Positions 19,275 through 27,646 of a stretch of 64,000 nucleotides of DNA are shown here, in pieces. The first letter of the stretch is position 1; every line of letters starts with the position of its first letter. Source of the stretch: Roseibium sp. TrichSKD4 (GTDB lineage: Bacteria; Pseudomonadota; Alphaproteobacteria; Rhizobiales; Stappiaceae); the NCBI RefSeq assembly GCF_000148725.1, contig NZ_GL476315.1, positions 62,001 through 126,000 of the forward strand. Direction: 5' to 3'. Below the pieces are notes generated by a model, which was not told where the DNA came from, made no database searches, and saw only the letters and a program-made list of their open reading frames with translations. Position numbers and translations under genes: made by a program.

Positions 19275-19409
19275 GAGGCGCGCTGCCGGATTTTTCCCCA
19301 TCTGTGAAGTTCTTTCACAGTTCTGCAAAATGGGGACTTGCGCGGGCGGCTGAACCTCGTTATACCGCACTCCACCACGGCGCTGGAGCGCCGATGGCCG
19401 AAGGAATTC

Positions 19410-19484
19410 GGGCGTGTAGCTCAGCGGGAGAGCACTTCGTTGACATCGAAGGGGTCACAGGTTCAATCCCTGTCACGCCCACCA
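19410..19484 (+). tRNA. tRNA-Val(GAC)
   Basis: A full cloverleaf: acceptor stem GGGCGTG / CACGCCC, D arm GCTC...GAGC, anticodon stem CTTCG / CGAAG with loop TTGACAT (anticodon GAC at 19442-19444), T arm ACAGG TTCAATC CCTGT, discriminator A and an encoded CCA end. It reads valine codon GUC (and GUU). Confidence 0.97.
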
Positions 19485-19587
19485 TTTTCTGGCTTCTGGA
19501 CTATCTGGGAAGCTGCGAACCGGTCCTCTGAAAGACTGGCTTGAGCGACAGGAAACTGTCGCCGCCTGACTTGAGGATCAGACAAAT

Positions 19588-19609
19588 GAGCGCCTAAGGC
19601 GCTCTTTTT
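19588..19609 (+). terminator. Intrinsic terminator after tRNA-Val
   Basis: gagcgcc / ggcgctc with a three-base loop and a T run, about 100 bases after the tRNA and before the L36 gene. Confidence 0.85.
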
Positions 19610-19647
19610 ATGTTGAGTCAAGTGAGGCCCTTCCGGGGGACAGTGTC

Positions 19648-19773
19648 ATGAAGATTAAAAACTCGCTCAAAGCTCTGATGAGCCGTCACCGCGAAAACCG
19701 CATGGTTCGTCGCAAGGGTCGTGTTTACATCATCAACAAAAAGAACCCGCGCTTTAAGGCTCGTCAGGGCTAA
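19648..19773 (+). CDS. rpmJ: 50S ribosomal protein L36
   Basis: A tiny gene of 41 residues, below common length cut-offs. [18 protein letters not shown] followed by [22 protein letters not shown] is the zinc-free L36 form (also called YkgO type): the usual CxxC and C..H zinc ligands are absent. It binds 23S rRNA in the large subunit. CCGGGGG before the ATG can serve as ribosome site. The gene stands alone between the tRNA terminator and a TPR gene, as is common in rhizobia. Confidence 0.95.
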   Translation: MKIKNSLKALMSRHRENRMVRRKGRVYIINKKNPRFKARQG

Positions 19774-19869
19774 GTGTTTGTCGCTCTGCTTGAAGCAGGG
19801 CATGGGACAAACTCTTTTTTGCAGGTTCCACCGGTTGACCGCCGCGCCCAGTGCTTCATAATCACTGGC

Positions 19870-20523
19870 ATGCGGCTGTTTCTGTTATATTTCGGTCTAT
19901 ATATTTTGGCTGCGCCTTCATTGGCGCAACAGGTTCCTGACCTTGGTCCGGATGCCACACCGCCATCTGTTGATGACCTACACGCTCTTCCTGAGCTTGA
20001 TGAGGAAGAAGGTGCGAAGGTTGTCGCTGACGGAGCAGCCGAAGCAGACAAACTTTCTGCTTTGTACGATAGCTTGGCGAATGCCCAAACCAAGCCCGAA
20101 GCGGACAAGATCGCTCGGGACATCCAGATGGTTTGGCTGGATTCCGGCAGCGATACTGTGGATGTCCTGATGAAGCGCGCTGCTGTCGCCTTGCGGTCAG
20201 ACAAGGCAGGCCTTGCGCTTGACCTTCTTGATATCGTTGTCACCCTTCGTCCTGAATTTGCAGAAGGGTGGAATCGCAGAGCTTCTGTCTTTTACATGCA
20301 GGAACAATTCGGCAAATCTCTTGCCGATATTGAGCGCACGCTTGCGCTTGAGCCGCGGCATTGGGGCGCGCTCTCGGGCCTTGCGATCATTCAAAGACGT
20401 CTCGGACGTGAAGAGCAGGCGTTGGAAACATTCCGCCGTGCACTGACCATTCATCCAGAACTGGAAAATGCGAAATCTGCTGTCGAAGACCTTTCTTCGA
20501 AGGCCGAGGGTGAACCTGTCTGA
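19870..20523 (+). CDS. Exported tetratricopeptide-repeat protein
   Basis: About 217 residues. A signal peptide (LFLLYFGLYILAAPSLAQQ) is followed by an acidic Pro-rich stretch and then TPR units from about residue 85 to the end (AGLALDLLDIVVTLRPEFAEGWNRRA, in part; SLADIERTLALEPRHWGAL; ALETFRRALTIHPELENA). TPR proteins of this kind bind partner proteins in the periplasm; partner unknown. The ATG at 19870 places the signal peptide at the N terminus, although no clear ribosome site is seen; a start at 19774 would add 32 residues that look non-coding. Confidence 0.78.
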   Translation: MRLFLLYFGLYILAAPSLAQQVPDLGPDATPPSVDDLHALPELDEEEGAKVVADGAAEADKLSALYDSLANAQTKPEADKIARDIQMVWLDSGSDTVDVLMKRAAVALRSDKAGLALDLLDIVVTLRPEFAEGWNRRASVFYMQEQFGKSLADIERTLALEPRHWGALSGLAIIQRRLGREEQALETFRRALTIHPELENAKSAVEDLSSKAEGEPV

Positions 20524-20595
20524 TTGTCTGAGAAGTGCGCCTTTTGCAAATTTTTTCAAACTTGATTGCGCCAGGTTCGCCCTTAAAACAATTGT

Positions 20596-21579
20596 ATGAT
20601 CTATCTTCTTCTAGCCACCGTTCCTTTGGCGGTAGCGGTTTGTTATACGGCGTTTCAAACCCGCAAAATCTCCTCTGCATATCCAGCAGATGGTGCATTT
20701 GTCGAGGTGAATGGCAGACTGCTTCACTATCACCATATCCCCGCTGCCATCGAAGATCCCAAGGCTGATCCACTAACCCTTGTGTTCTTGCATGGGGCGA
20801 GCGGGAATGCCAAAGACCCTCTGCTTGCCTTTGGAGATAAGGGGGCAGGACGTTATCCGATGCTGTTTTTTGATCGGCCAGGGCTTGGGCATAGCACGCG
20901 GGAATTGGTTGGGGATGCTGCGCCAAAAGCGCAGGCCAAGCTTCTGGCGGCTGCATTGGCGAAAATGGGTGTGGAACGATGTGTCGTGATTGGCCATTCC
21001 CTTGGTGCATCAATTGCAGCAGCCTTGGGTCTCCTGGAGCCGGCTCGGGTTAGGGGGCTGGTCTTTCTAGCGCCAGCAACGCACCCTTGGCCGGGCGGCG
21101 TGAGTTGGTACTACCGCGCGGCAGCTCTGCCGGTCATCGGTCCGATTTTCTGTTGGACATTGACGCTACCCATTGGTCGAGTGTTGGCTCCCAAATCCAT
21201 CGACAATGTGTTCGCGCCTTCTTCCCCACCGGACGGGTATGCGGATGCTATCCATCTGGATCTGCTCTTCCGGCCGCATTCGTTCCGTGCCAATGCGCTG
21301 GATGTGGCCCATTTAAAGCCGCATCTGCAGGCGCAATCTCAAGACTATACTTCGCTTGAACAACCTGCGTTGATCTTTACCGGGACGAAGGACACGGTGG
21401 TCTGGCCGAGTATTCACAGTGATGGTCTGAAGCGGGATCTACCTAATGCGGAGCTTTTTGTTTTGGACGATGCGGGGCATATGCCGCACTTAACGCATTC
21501 AACCGAGATATTTGCAGCCATCGAAGAGCTGGCGGATCGCGTGGAGCATGACAGGGCGGCGCGTTCAGTTGCGCAATAA
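20596..21579 (+). CDS. Alpha/beta hydrolase with N-terminal membrane anchor
   Basis: A 327-residue protein. An N-terminal hydrophobic helix (LLLATVPLAVAVCY) suggests membrane anchoring. The fold shows HGASGNAKD near the oxyanion hole, the nucleophile elbow VIGHSLGASIA, an Asp in GTKDTVVWP and a His in DDAGHMPHL. Substrate unknown; esterase, lipase or epoxide-hydrolase-like roles are all possible. It lies 72 bases after the TPR gene, probably on its own transcript, and ends at a bidirectional terminator shared with the pyruvate kinase gene. Confidence 0.85.
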   Translation: MIYLLLATVPLAVAVCYTAFQTRKISSAYPADGAFVEVNGRLLHYHHIPAAIEDPKADPLTLVFLHGASGNAKDPLLAFGDKGAGRYPMLFFDRPGLGHSTRELVGDAAPKAQAKLLAAALAKMGVERCVVIGHSLGASIAAALGLLEPARVRGLVFLAPATHPWPGGVSWYYRAAALPVIGPIFCWTLTLPIGRVLAPKSIDNVFAPSSPPDGYADAIHLDLLFRPHSFRANALDVAHLKPHLQAQSQDYTSLEQPALIFTGTKDTVVWPSIHSDGLKRDLPNAELFVLDDAGHMPHLTHSTEIFAAIEELADRVEHDRAARSVAQ

Positions 21580-21603
21580 AAAGGCGGCTCGGGCCGCCTT
21601 CTT
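21577..21603. terminator. Bidirectional terminator between the hydrolase gene and pyk
   Basis: aaggcggc / gccgcctt hairpin flanked by an A run on one side and T-rich sequence on the other, between two convergent genes. Confidence 0.85.
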
Positions 21604-21627
21604 GAATTCGGGTTTTTGTGCTCGATT

Positions 21628-23063
21628 TTAGACGGCGCTTCGCCCGTCACTTCCAACGAATGCAATGCGCAGCATGTTTGTTGTGCCGGGTGTTCCAAAA
21701 GGAACGCCCGCGGTCACAATCACACGTTGGCCCGGCTTGGCAAAGCCCTCTTCATGGGCAACGTGGCAGGCGCGATCAACCATGTCATCTTCATTCGCTG
21801 CATCTTCACTCACCACGCAATGAAGCCCCCAGGCAAGAGCCAATCGCCGCGCTGTTGAAAGCACAGGGGACAGCATGATCAATGGGGTTGATGGGCGTTC
21901 GCGAGAGGCACGCAGGCCGGTAGCGCCGGATGTGGTGTAGCAAACAACCGCAGCAAGGTTCAGTGTTTCAGCAATCTGCCGCGCAGCTGCTGAAATTGCA
22001 TCGGCACCGGTTGCTTCAGGATCTGTACGCTGCGAATGGATAATTTGCAGGTAGTTGCCATCCTGCTCCACCTGCTGTGCGATCTTGTCCATGGTGCTGA
22101 CCGCTTCAACTGGAAATGATCCTGCCGCAGATTCTGCTGACAACATAACTGCGTCGGCACCCTCAAACACAGCAGTTGCCACGTCAGAGACCTCCGCCCG
22201 TGTTGGCACAGGAGCTGAGATCATGGATTCCAGCATCTGGGTCGCAATCACGACAGGCTTACCAGCGCGGCGAGCTGCGCGTGTGATTTGCTTCTGGAGG
22301 CCGGGGACCTGCTCAAGTGGCATTTCTACGCCAAGGTCACCGCGCGCCACCATGATGGCATCAGACAGCTCGATGATCTCGTCGAGGCGGCCAATGGCCT
22401 GGGGTTTTTCAATCTTTGCAAGAACGCCCGCGCGACCGCGTGTGATCTTGCGAACCTCGGCAATGTCGTCCGCGCGTTGCACGAAGGACAGGGCAACCCA
22501 GTCCACATTCTGGTCCAGTGCAGCCAACAGATCGCGATGATCTTTTTCGGTCATGGCGCTGGTTGCGATTTCAGAATCAGGAACGCTTACGCCCTTACGA
22601 TCTGACAATTTACCGCCCACGATGACTTCAGTAACTGCGCGGGTCGCACTTGCTTCGGTGACGCGAAGCTGGATCTTGCCATCGTCGAGAAGCAGGCGGT
22701 GTGTCGGCTCAAGTGCCTTTAGAATTTCCGGATGCGGAAGATGCACGCGGTTCTGATCGCCAGCGGCCTTATCGTTGTCCAGAGTGAATGTGGCACCATT
22801 TCGAGCATGACAGGGCCGTCGCCAAAGGTGCCAACGCGCAGCTTTGGGCCTTGCAAATCTGCAAGAATGCCAATTGGTCTTCCAACTTTCTCTTCAGCAG
22901 AACGAATGCGTTCAACAAGCATCGCCAGACGATCATGATCAGTGTGGCTCATGTTGATGCGGAACACATCCGCACCAGAGCGCCACAGGCTTTCGATGAT
23001 GTCTTGTTCTGAGGAAGAGGGTCCGAGAGTTGCTAGAATCTTGACTCGTCGGTTACGCCTCAT
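21628..23063 (-). pseudogene. pyk: Pyruvate kinase, interrupted by a single-base frameshift
   Basis: Two reading frames together make one full-length enzyme of about 478 residues. The first (from ATG 23063) covers the N terminus with FRINMSHTDHDRL and LQGPKLRVG. The second runs to 21628 and has RGDLGVEMPLEQV, TQMLESMI and DAVMLSAESAAGS. The frame breaks at 22799-22801: reading gaaaatggt instead of gaaatggt would give LENGATFTLD, a perfect family match, so one A seems lost from a run. Either the gene is truly broken or this is a sequencing error in a homopolymer. The ATG overlaps the upstream DUF1036 stop (ATGA), implying coupled translation. Confidence 0.9.
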
Positions 23064-23581
23064 CGCCCACCTGTCCCCTGTTGCACGGGTTCGGTGAGCT
23101 GGACGGTCCAGCTGCTTTGTTCGCCCGTGTCTATTTCAAAAAAACCTGTTCGTTCATAGCCGCGGGCGACACAATCTTCGATCCCTCGGATCGTAAACTC
23201 CTTGTCGCGTGTGCACATGAATGCACGTCCGCCCCATTCGCCCAGCTGGTCATAATCAACTGCGTAAATGTAATAGTAACGTGACACAAGCGCGCCAGGG
23301 AAAAGGGTTTCACAACTGTTTGAGGAGATGTTCCACCAACCTTCTGTCACCCAACCGGCCTTGTCCTTATATCCAATTGCAACACCGACTTTGCTTTCGG
23401 TCTTATTGCAAAGGCGTAGATCAGCCCAAGCGGTACTGTTCCCCAAAAGCAGGGCAGCCCAAGTCAGGCTCGTCACGGCGAGCGCTTTAGAAAGGAACCC
23501 GAATTTACTCCGGGTGACGGCTTGACGCCGTTTTATAGTTTCAAGCATCGCTGACCATTCGTCTTGCGGCTCTGTAGACAT
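23060..23581 (-). CDS. DUF1036 membrane-anchored or exported protein, coupled to pyk
   Basis: A 173-residue protein. A hydrophobic segment (ALAVTSLTWAALLLGN) with cleavage-like AWA leads into the DUF1036 domain: LRLCNKTESKVGVAIGYKD, then GWWNISSNSCETLFPG, YYYIYAVDYDQLGEW and FMCTRDKEFTIRG, with conserved Cys and Trp residues. Function of the family is unknown. Its stop overlaps the pyruvate kinase ATG by 4 bases. ATG 23581 is used although no good ribosome site is visible; ATG 23548 is the alternative. An 8-bp inverted repeat lies upstream. Confidence 0.85.
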   Translation of the reverse strand: MSTEPQDEWSAMLETIKRRQAVTRSKFGFLSKALAVTSLTWAALLLGNSTAWADLRLCNKTESKVGVAIGYKDKAGWVTEGWWNISSNSCETLFPGALVSRYYYIYAVDYDQLGEWGGRAFMCTRDKEFTIRGIEDCVARGYERTGFFEIDTGEQSSWTVQLTEPVQQGTGGR

Positions 23582-23964
23582 AAGCTTTTTGCGCGTCTAC
23601 TTGGCTATTGTCAACGTTCGAGTGCTCAAAGTCGTTGACAGGTGGCTATGAAAATCAATGAGTAAAGTGTTTGGGCAAGCAACATGTGCCCTCCAGCTTT
23701 ATAACTCGTATGATTGCGGCGTTTAAATGGCAGTTGTCATCTTTTGATGGCTGCTGTTCGGAATTGAAATACTTGTACCCTTGGTTGTATTTTTCGCCCG
23801 ATTTTTCAGTTCATTTGATTCTCGCATGCGAAAGCTAATTTTGCCTTGCTAAGCGGCAAGTTCGGCAGATATGCACGGTTTTCACAATGGTCGAAAATTT
23901 GGGCAAGGTTGGCTTTTCGGCGCAAGAAAATTCCGGTGTTTGAACAATAGGGCTCCATTACAAC
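23582..23964. other. Divergent intergenic region upstream of DUF1036-pyk
   Basis: 383 bases, richer in A and T than neighbours, without a supported gene. The one clear structure is the inverted repeat at 23609-23640. The rest should hold the promoters of the DUF1036-pyk operon and of the second N-formylglutamate amidohydrolase gene; no consensus promoter stood out. Confidence 0.5.
23609..23640. promoter_or_regulatory. 8-bp inverted repeat, possible operator
   Basis: TGTCAACG (23609-23616) and CGTTGACA (23633-23640) are perfect inverted copies with centres 24 bases apart, a little over two helix turns. Each half also contains a TTGACA -35 box, one facing each way. It could be a dimer binding site controlling the DUF1036-pyk operon. 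Confidence 0.4.
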
Positions 23965-24774
23965 ATGACGCGCACTTTGGGTTCCGAACATAATGCAGAA
24001 GCCTGGGCACCCATTGAGATGGTGACTGGGCGGCTTGATAGCGGGTTACTTCTTCTGTGTGATCATGCAAGCAATGCGGTGCCAAATGGATATGGTGATC
24101 TTGGGTTGCCCAAAGAGCAGTTTGATCGTCATATCGCCTATGATATCGGGGTTCGTCCGCTCACTCTTGAGCTCGCCAAACGCCTTGAAGCGCCCGCATT
24201 GCTGACAACCTATTCTCGCCTGTTTATCGACCCCAACCGCGGGGAGGATGATCCCACCATCGTCATGCGTCTGTCAGACGGCGCGGTGGTGCCCGGGAAT
24301 GCAAAGGTTGATGATGCTGAGCGTCGTAAACGGATTGAGGGGTATCACAGGCCATATCATCAGAAGATCGATCAGGTGCTGGATGATATGATCAAGGTGT
24401 CTCCGCCGCCGGTGATTGTCTCGATCCACAGTTTTACACCCAATTGGCGGGGCACGCCGCGTCCCTGGCACATTACGGTTTTATGGGATTCCGATGACCG
24501 GGCGGTCCAGCCCCTTCTCACCGCATTAAAAGCGAACGAGACATTGGTGGTGGATGATAATGAACCTTATGATGGCGCGTTGAAAAACGATTGCATGTAT
24601 CGGCATGGGACGTCGCGAGGTCTTGCGCATACGCTCCTGGAAATCCGGCAAGACCTTATCGCCGATGTGTATGGCGTGAACGAATGGGCGGATAGGTTGG
24701 CTCCCATCTTGACTGATGTGGCCAAGCGGTCAGAATGCCGCGAAATTCGTCACTTCCCTTCGCGTTGCGACTAA
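23965..24774 (+). CDS. N-formylglutamate amidohydrolase family protein (second copy)
   Basis: A 269-residue FGase-family zinc amidohydrolase. LLCDHASNAVPNGYG holds the first metal site, SIHSFTPNWRG the second, and RLFIDPNRGEDDP and LLEIRQDLIAD are typical. The blocks differ from those of the copy at 17802, so the two are old paralogues rather than a recent duplication. It could act on N-formylglutamate or a related N-acylated amino acid. It is followed closely by the DUF1244 gene, an order common in rhizobia. Confidence 0.87.
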   Translation: MTRTLGSEHNAEAWAPIEMVTGRLDSGLLLLCDHASNAVPNGYGDLGLPKEQFDRHIAYDIGVRPLTLELAKRLEAPALLTTYSRLFIDPNRGEDDPTIVMRLSDGAVVPGNAKVDDAERRKRIEGYHRPYHQKIDQVLDDMIKVSPPPVIVSIHSFTPNWRGTPRPWHITVLWDSDDRAVQPLLTALKANETLVVDDNEPYDGALKNDCMYRHGTSRGLAHTLLEIRQDLIADVYGVNEWADRLAPILTDVAKRSECREIRHFPSRCD

Positions 24775-24818
24775 TTTTCGACGCAATACATGACGAATAG
24801 ACCCTTCACAACGAAAGA

Positions 24819-25124
24819 GTGACTGACGTGGACGATCAAACGAAAACCGAACTTGAAGCCGCCGCTTTTCGTCGTCTTGTAAGCCATCTGCGGGATCGCA
24901 CGGATGTGCAGAACATCGACATGATGAACCTTGCCGGGTTTTGCCGGAACTGCCTCTCCAACTGGTATCTGGATGCAGCTGAAGCAAAGGGCGTCGAGTT
25001 GGACAAGGCCGGGGCACGCGAGATCGTTTATGGCATGCCATATGATGAGTGGAAGGCGAAGCACCAAACAGAAGCCAGCGATGAGCAAAAGGCGGCTTTT
25101 GAAAAGAACAAGCCGGCTCATTAA
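24819..25124 (+). CDS. DUF1244 family protein
   Basis: A 101-residue conserved protein of unknown function. The core RDRTDVQNIDMMNLAGFCRN, then CLSNWYLDAA and IVYGMPYDEWKAKHQ, is the signature of DUF1244, which folds as a small helical bundle. Two cysteines (FCRNCL) lie close together and might bind a metal. The start codon is GTG 24819; GTG 24828 is an alternative. It is 44 bases after the amidohydrolase gene, so probably in the same operon. Confidence 0.9.
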   Translation: MTDVDDQTKTELEAAAFRRLVSHLRDRTDVQNIDMMNLAGFCRNCLSNWYLDAAEAKGVELDKAGAREIVYGMPYDEWKAKHQTEASDEQKAAFEKNKPAH

Positions 25125-25235
25125 GGCTGTATCAGCAATCACGACCTAAACAGGTATCGATGACGATTCGGGGCGTGCCTTCCAAAACCCGTTGGGGTGT
25201 TGGGCATGCCTTGCACCATAAGAAGGAGAACATGA

Positions 25236-25493
25236 ATGTCCGATCCGGGCGCAGTCGCAGGCGATCAACTTCGCGCATTTATCGAGCGCATCGAGCGTCT
25301 CGAAGAAGAAAAGAAAGTCATTTCTGATGACATCAAGGATGTTTACGCAGAAGCCAAGGGCAATGGCTTCGATGTGAAAATCTTGCGTAAGGTTGTTTCC
25401 CTTCGCAAGAAGCAGCCACATGAACGTGAAGAAGAAGAAGCGGTTCTGGATCTTTATCTGCAAGCATTGGGCATGACAGGTCCTGCAGGCTAA
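25236..25493 (+). CDS. gapR: GapR, nucleoid-associated protein (DUF2312)
   Basis: An 85-residue, mostly helical protein. [18 protein letters not shown] is the N-terminal coiled coil, and the [22 protein letters not shown] block is the DUF2312 signature. In Caulobacter GapR wraps overtwisted DNA ahead of replication and transcription forks and stimulates type II topoisomerases. Lysines and arginines ([11 protein letters not shown]) line the DNA face. AAGGAG precedes the ATG. It is a single gene followed by a strong terminator. Confidence 0.93.
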   Translation: MSDPGAVAGDQLRAFIERIERLEEEKKVISDDIKDVYAEAKGNGFDVKILRKVVSLRKKQPHEREEEEAVLDLYLQALGMTGPAG

Positions 25494-25518
25494 AGCCTGT
25501 ATGCAGCTGAAACGAACA

Positions 25519-25549
25519 AGGGCGGCTTTGTGGGCCGCCCTTTTCTTTT
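25519..25549 (+). terminator. Intrinsic terminator after gapR
   Basis: agggcggc / gccgccct hairpin followed by TTTTCTTTT, 26 bases after the gapR stop. Confidence 0.88.
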
Positions 25550-25551
25550 GA

Positions 25552-27429
25552 TTATTTCGCGAAGGTGACTGGCAGCACCACGATGGCGGGGCCTTCAAAT
25601 CGGTCACTTCTCAAGTTTCCGTAGGGCCGGGAATTAAAACCGCCTTTTACAAACCGGTTGCTGGGGGCAAAGAAGTTCTTCAGACGACGCTGATCCGGAT
25701 GACGGAGGGATGCAAAGAGCTTGCGACGCATCGTGCCGTCGCCAGACAGCAGCTGTGGAGCGCTTTTGTCAGGCAGCCCGACAAACCCGGACAACGGATC
25801 CTGAATTTGGGCCTTCGGAATACGACCCGACAGGGTCTGCTGTGGTTTGATAGATTTCCGAACTGCAGGTTTTTGTGGCGCGCGGGCAATGGCTTTGGAC
25901 GCCAGGCTCGTGCGCAACGCCGTTTGCGTTGCTGCAGCCGATGCATAGGCCAATGTCGCTGGTGGGCGAGCCGGCATGGGAGCAGGTGTGGCGGTTCCGC
26001 CGGTTACAGCTGCTATGGCGGAGACTGCATTGTCAACCGGAGACGCTGGCGGGATCGGAATGCCGTCCGCAATCTGCTTTTTCTTTACAGCTTCATTCAA
26101 GCTTGCCGTGATTAAAGCGGTCTGCGGTTTTTGGTTTGGAATGATACCCGCAACGTCAAACCGGTCCTGCGCTGGTACGGGTGGAATGGCTGGATTTGGT
26201 GCACCTTGCTCAAGTGCGACTCGTTGCGCGTCCAAAGTTCCTGGAACAACAGGTGCGGTGCTTGCAACTTGAATTGGCGCGGCAATCAAGCCCTTTGGTT
26301 TTGGTGCGGGCGCAATGTTAGCGAGAATAACCCGGTCCTCGATCACCGGCTCTGGTGCCTGCTCTGGTGTTTCAGCCGGAGCATCAGGTGTTTTTGCGAG
26401 AGGAACTGGAGGGGCTTGTACGACCGGAGAGGGCGCAGCAGCTGGTGTTGCCCGCGTTGCAATCGCACCTGGTGGGGTTGGACCGTCAGAAGCGCCGCTG
26501 TTTCCGCCAGTGAACAAAGAAGCAAGCAAGTTGCCACCGTCGTTGGAAGAGTTCCGTGGCGCTGCTGTCGGACGAATGACGTCGCCATTGGATACACTCT
26601 GCCCGGTCGTGCGCGCGCGCGGTGTTGCGTTGGTGGAAACCGCTGATGGCCGGATCACGTCACCACTGTTTGCTCGCGACCGGGGTGCGGTATTGGATGC
26701 GATCGCTGTCCGGCTGCCAAATCGACCTTTGTTGAGCTTTTCCAGCTTGCCCGCCCGCTCAAGTGCCAACGCCTCTTTATAGCGCTTCATGGGCTTGCGA
26801 TCGGTCGGCATATGCAAGGTCTTGCCATCAGGGAAAACCCGCGCCAACTGGCTGCGGCTCATACGTGGCCAGTGACGCACGCTGCCTGTGTCCATGTGCA
26901 CGAAGGGGGAGCCGGATCTTGGGTAATACCCAACGCCGCCCACCTGTTTCAACATGCCGGTTTTGCGCAGCTTCGACAGGTTTACGCCTGGAATGTAAAA
27001 GTCCATCGCTTTGCCGAGGGTGTGCTGGCTTTTCTTAGCAACACCCTTGGAGCGTTTGCGGAGCATATTGTTCGTTGCCGGAGAGCGGTAGCTGGATACG
27101 ACGTAAATATAATCGCGGGCGCCGACTTCCTTATAAACCTCCCAGACGAGGTCGAGAAGCTTAGGATCGATCTTGGTGATTTCGTTACGGCGCCAATCAC
27201 GCAAGAAGCGGTTTGCTTCGCGCAGACCGGACGAGACGTAGCGCCCGTTCTTCTTAAACGTGACAGAGACTTTTTCCTTAGTATGCGTGTTGTATAGCTT
27301 AAGGGTGCGGGTTTCAGCCTCTGCCGCCCCTTGAAACACGCCAAACAGAAATGCAGCACAAATCACAGCAGCTGCTGTGAAACGCTGCACCTTACTCACG
27401 GCACGATATGCACCTGACCGATTACGCAA
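25552..27429 (-). CDS. Secreted DUF882 (YcbK/peptidase M15-like) protein with long Pro/Ala-rich tail
   Basis: A 625-residue protein. After a signal peptide (VICAAFLFGVFQGAAEA) comes a peptidase M15_2 domain to about residue 215, with SSYRSPATNN, SQHTLGKAMDFYI (zinc His and Asp) and SPFVHMDTGSVRHW (second zinc His). These proteins resemble D,D-carboxypeptidases or endopeptidases acting on peptidoglycan cross-links. The remaining 400 residues are low-complexity, rich in Pro, Ala and Thr, including a near repeat around GDVIRPSAV / GDVIRPTAA; this tail probably spans the periplasm or binds partners. It is convergent with gapR. Confidence 0.85.
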   Translation of the reverse strand: MRNRSGAYRAVSKVQRFTAAAVICAAFLFGVFQGAAEAETRTLKLYNTHTKEKVSVTFKKNGRYVSSGLREANRFLRDWRRNEITKIDPKLLDLVWEVYKEVGARDYIYVVSSYRSPATNNMLRKRSKGVAKKSQHTLGKAMDFYIPGVNLSKLRKTGMLKQVGGVGYYPRSGSPFVHMDTGSVRHWPRMSRSQLARVFPDGKTLHMPTDRKPMKRYKEALALERAGKLEKLNKGRFGSRTAIASNTAPRSRANSGDVIRPSAVSTNATPRARTTGQSVSNGDVIRPTAAPRNSSNDGGNLLASLFTGGNSGASDGPTPPGAIATRATPAAAPSPVVQAPPVPLAKTPDAPAETPEQAPEPVIEDRVILANIAPAPKPKGLIAAPIQVASTAPVVPGTLDAQRVALEQGAPNPAIPPVPAQDRFDVAGIIPNQKPQTALITASLNEAVKKKQIADGIPIPPASPVDNAVSAIAAVTGGTATPAPMPARPPATLAYASAAATQTALRTSLASKAIARAPQKPAVRKSIKPQQTLSGRIPKAQIQDPLSGFVGLPDKSAPQLLSGDGTMRRKLFASLRHPDQRRLKNFFAPSNRFVKGGFNSRPYGNLRSDRFEGPAIVVLPVTFAK

Positions 27430-27646
27430 TAATTCGTCTCGCCGTAAAAGAGTTGGCCCAGCAGGCCACGTCCCGATAGATCCCTACATCATCGAAATCT
27501 TAGCCCTGTCAGGTTAAGAAGCCTTTACCTTGATTGTAAGTGCTCGAAGATCGTGGCAGAATTGCAACGCCTCCACAGAATTTGCAGGAAATTAGCGCTC
27601 ATAGCTATTTTGCGCAAGACAGCGGTTCGAATCACACCGAACAAGG

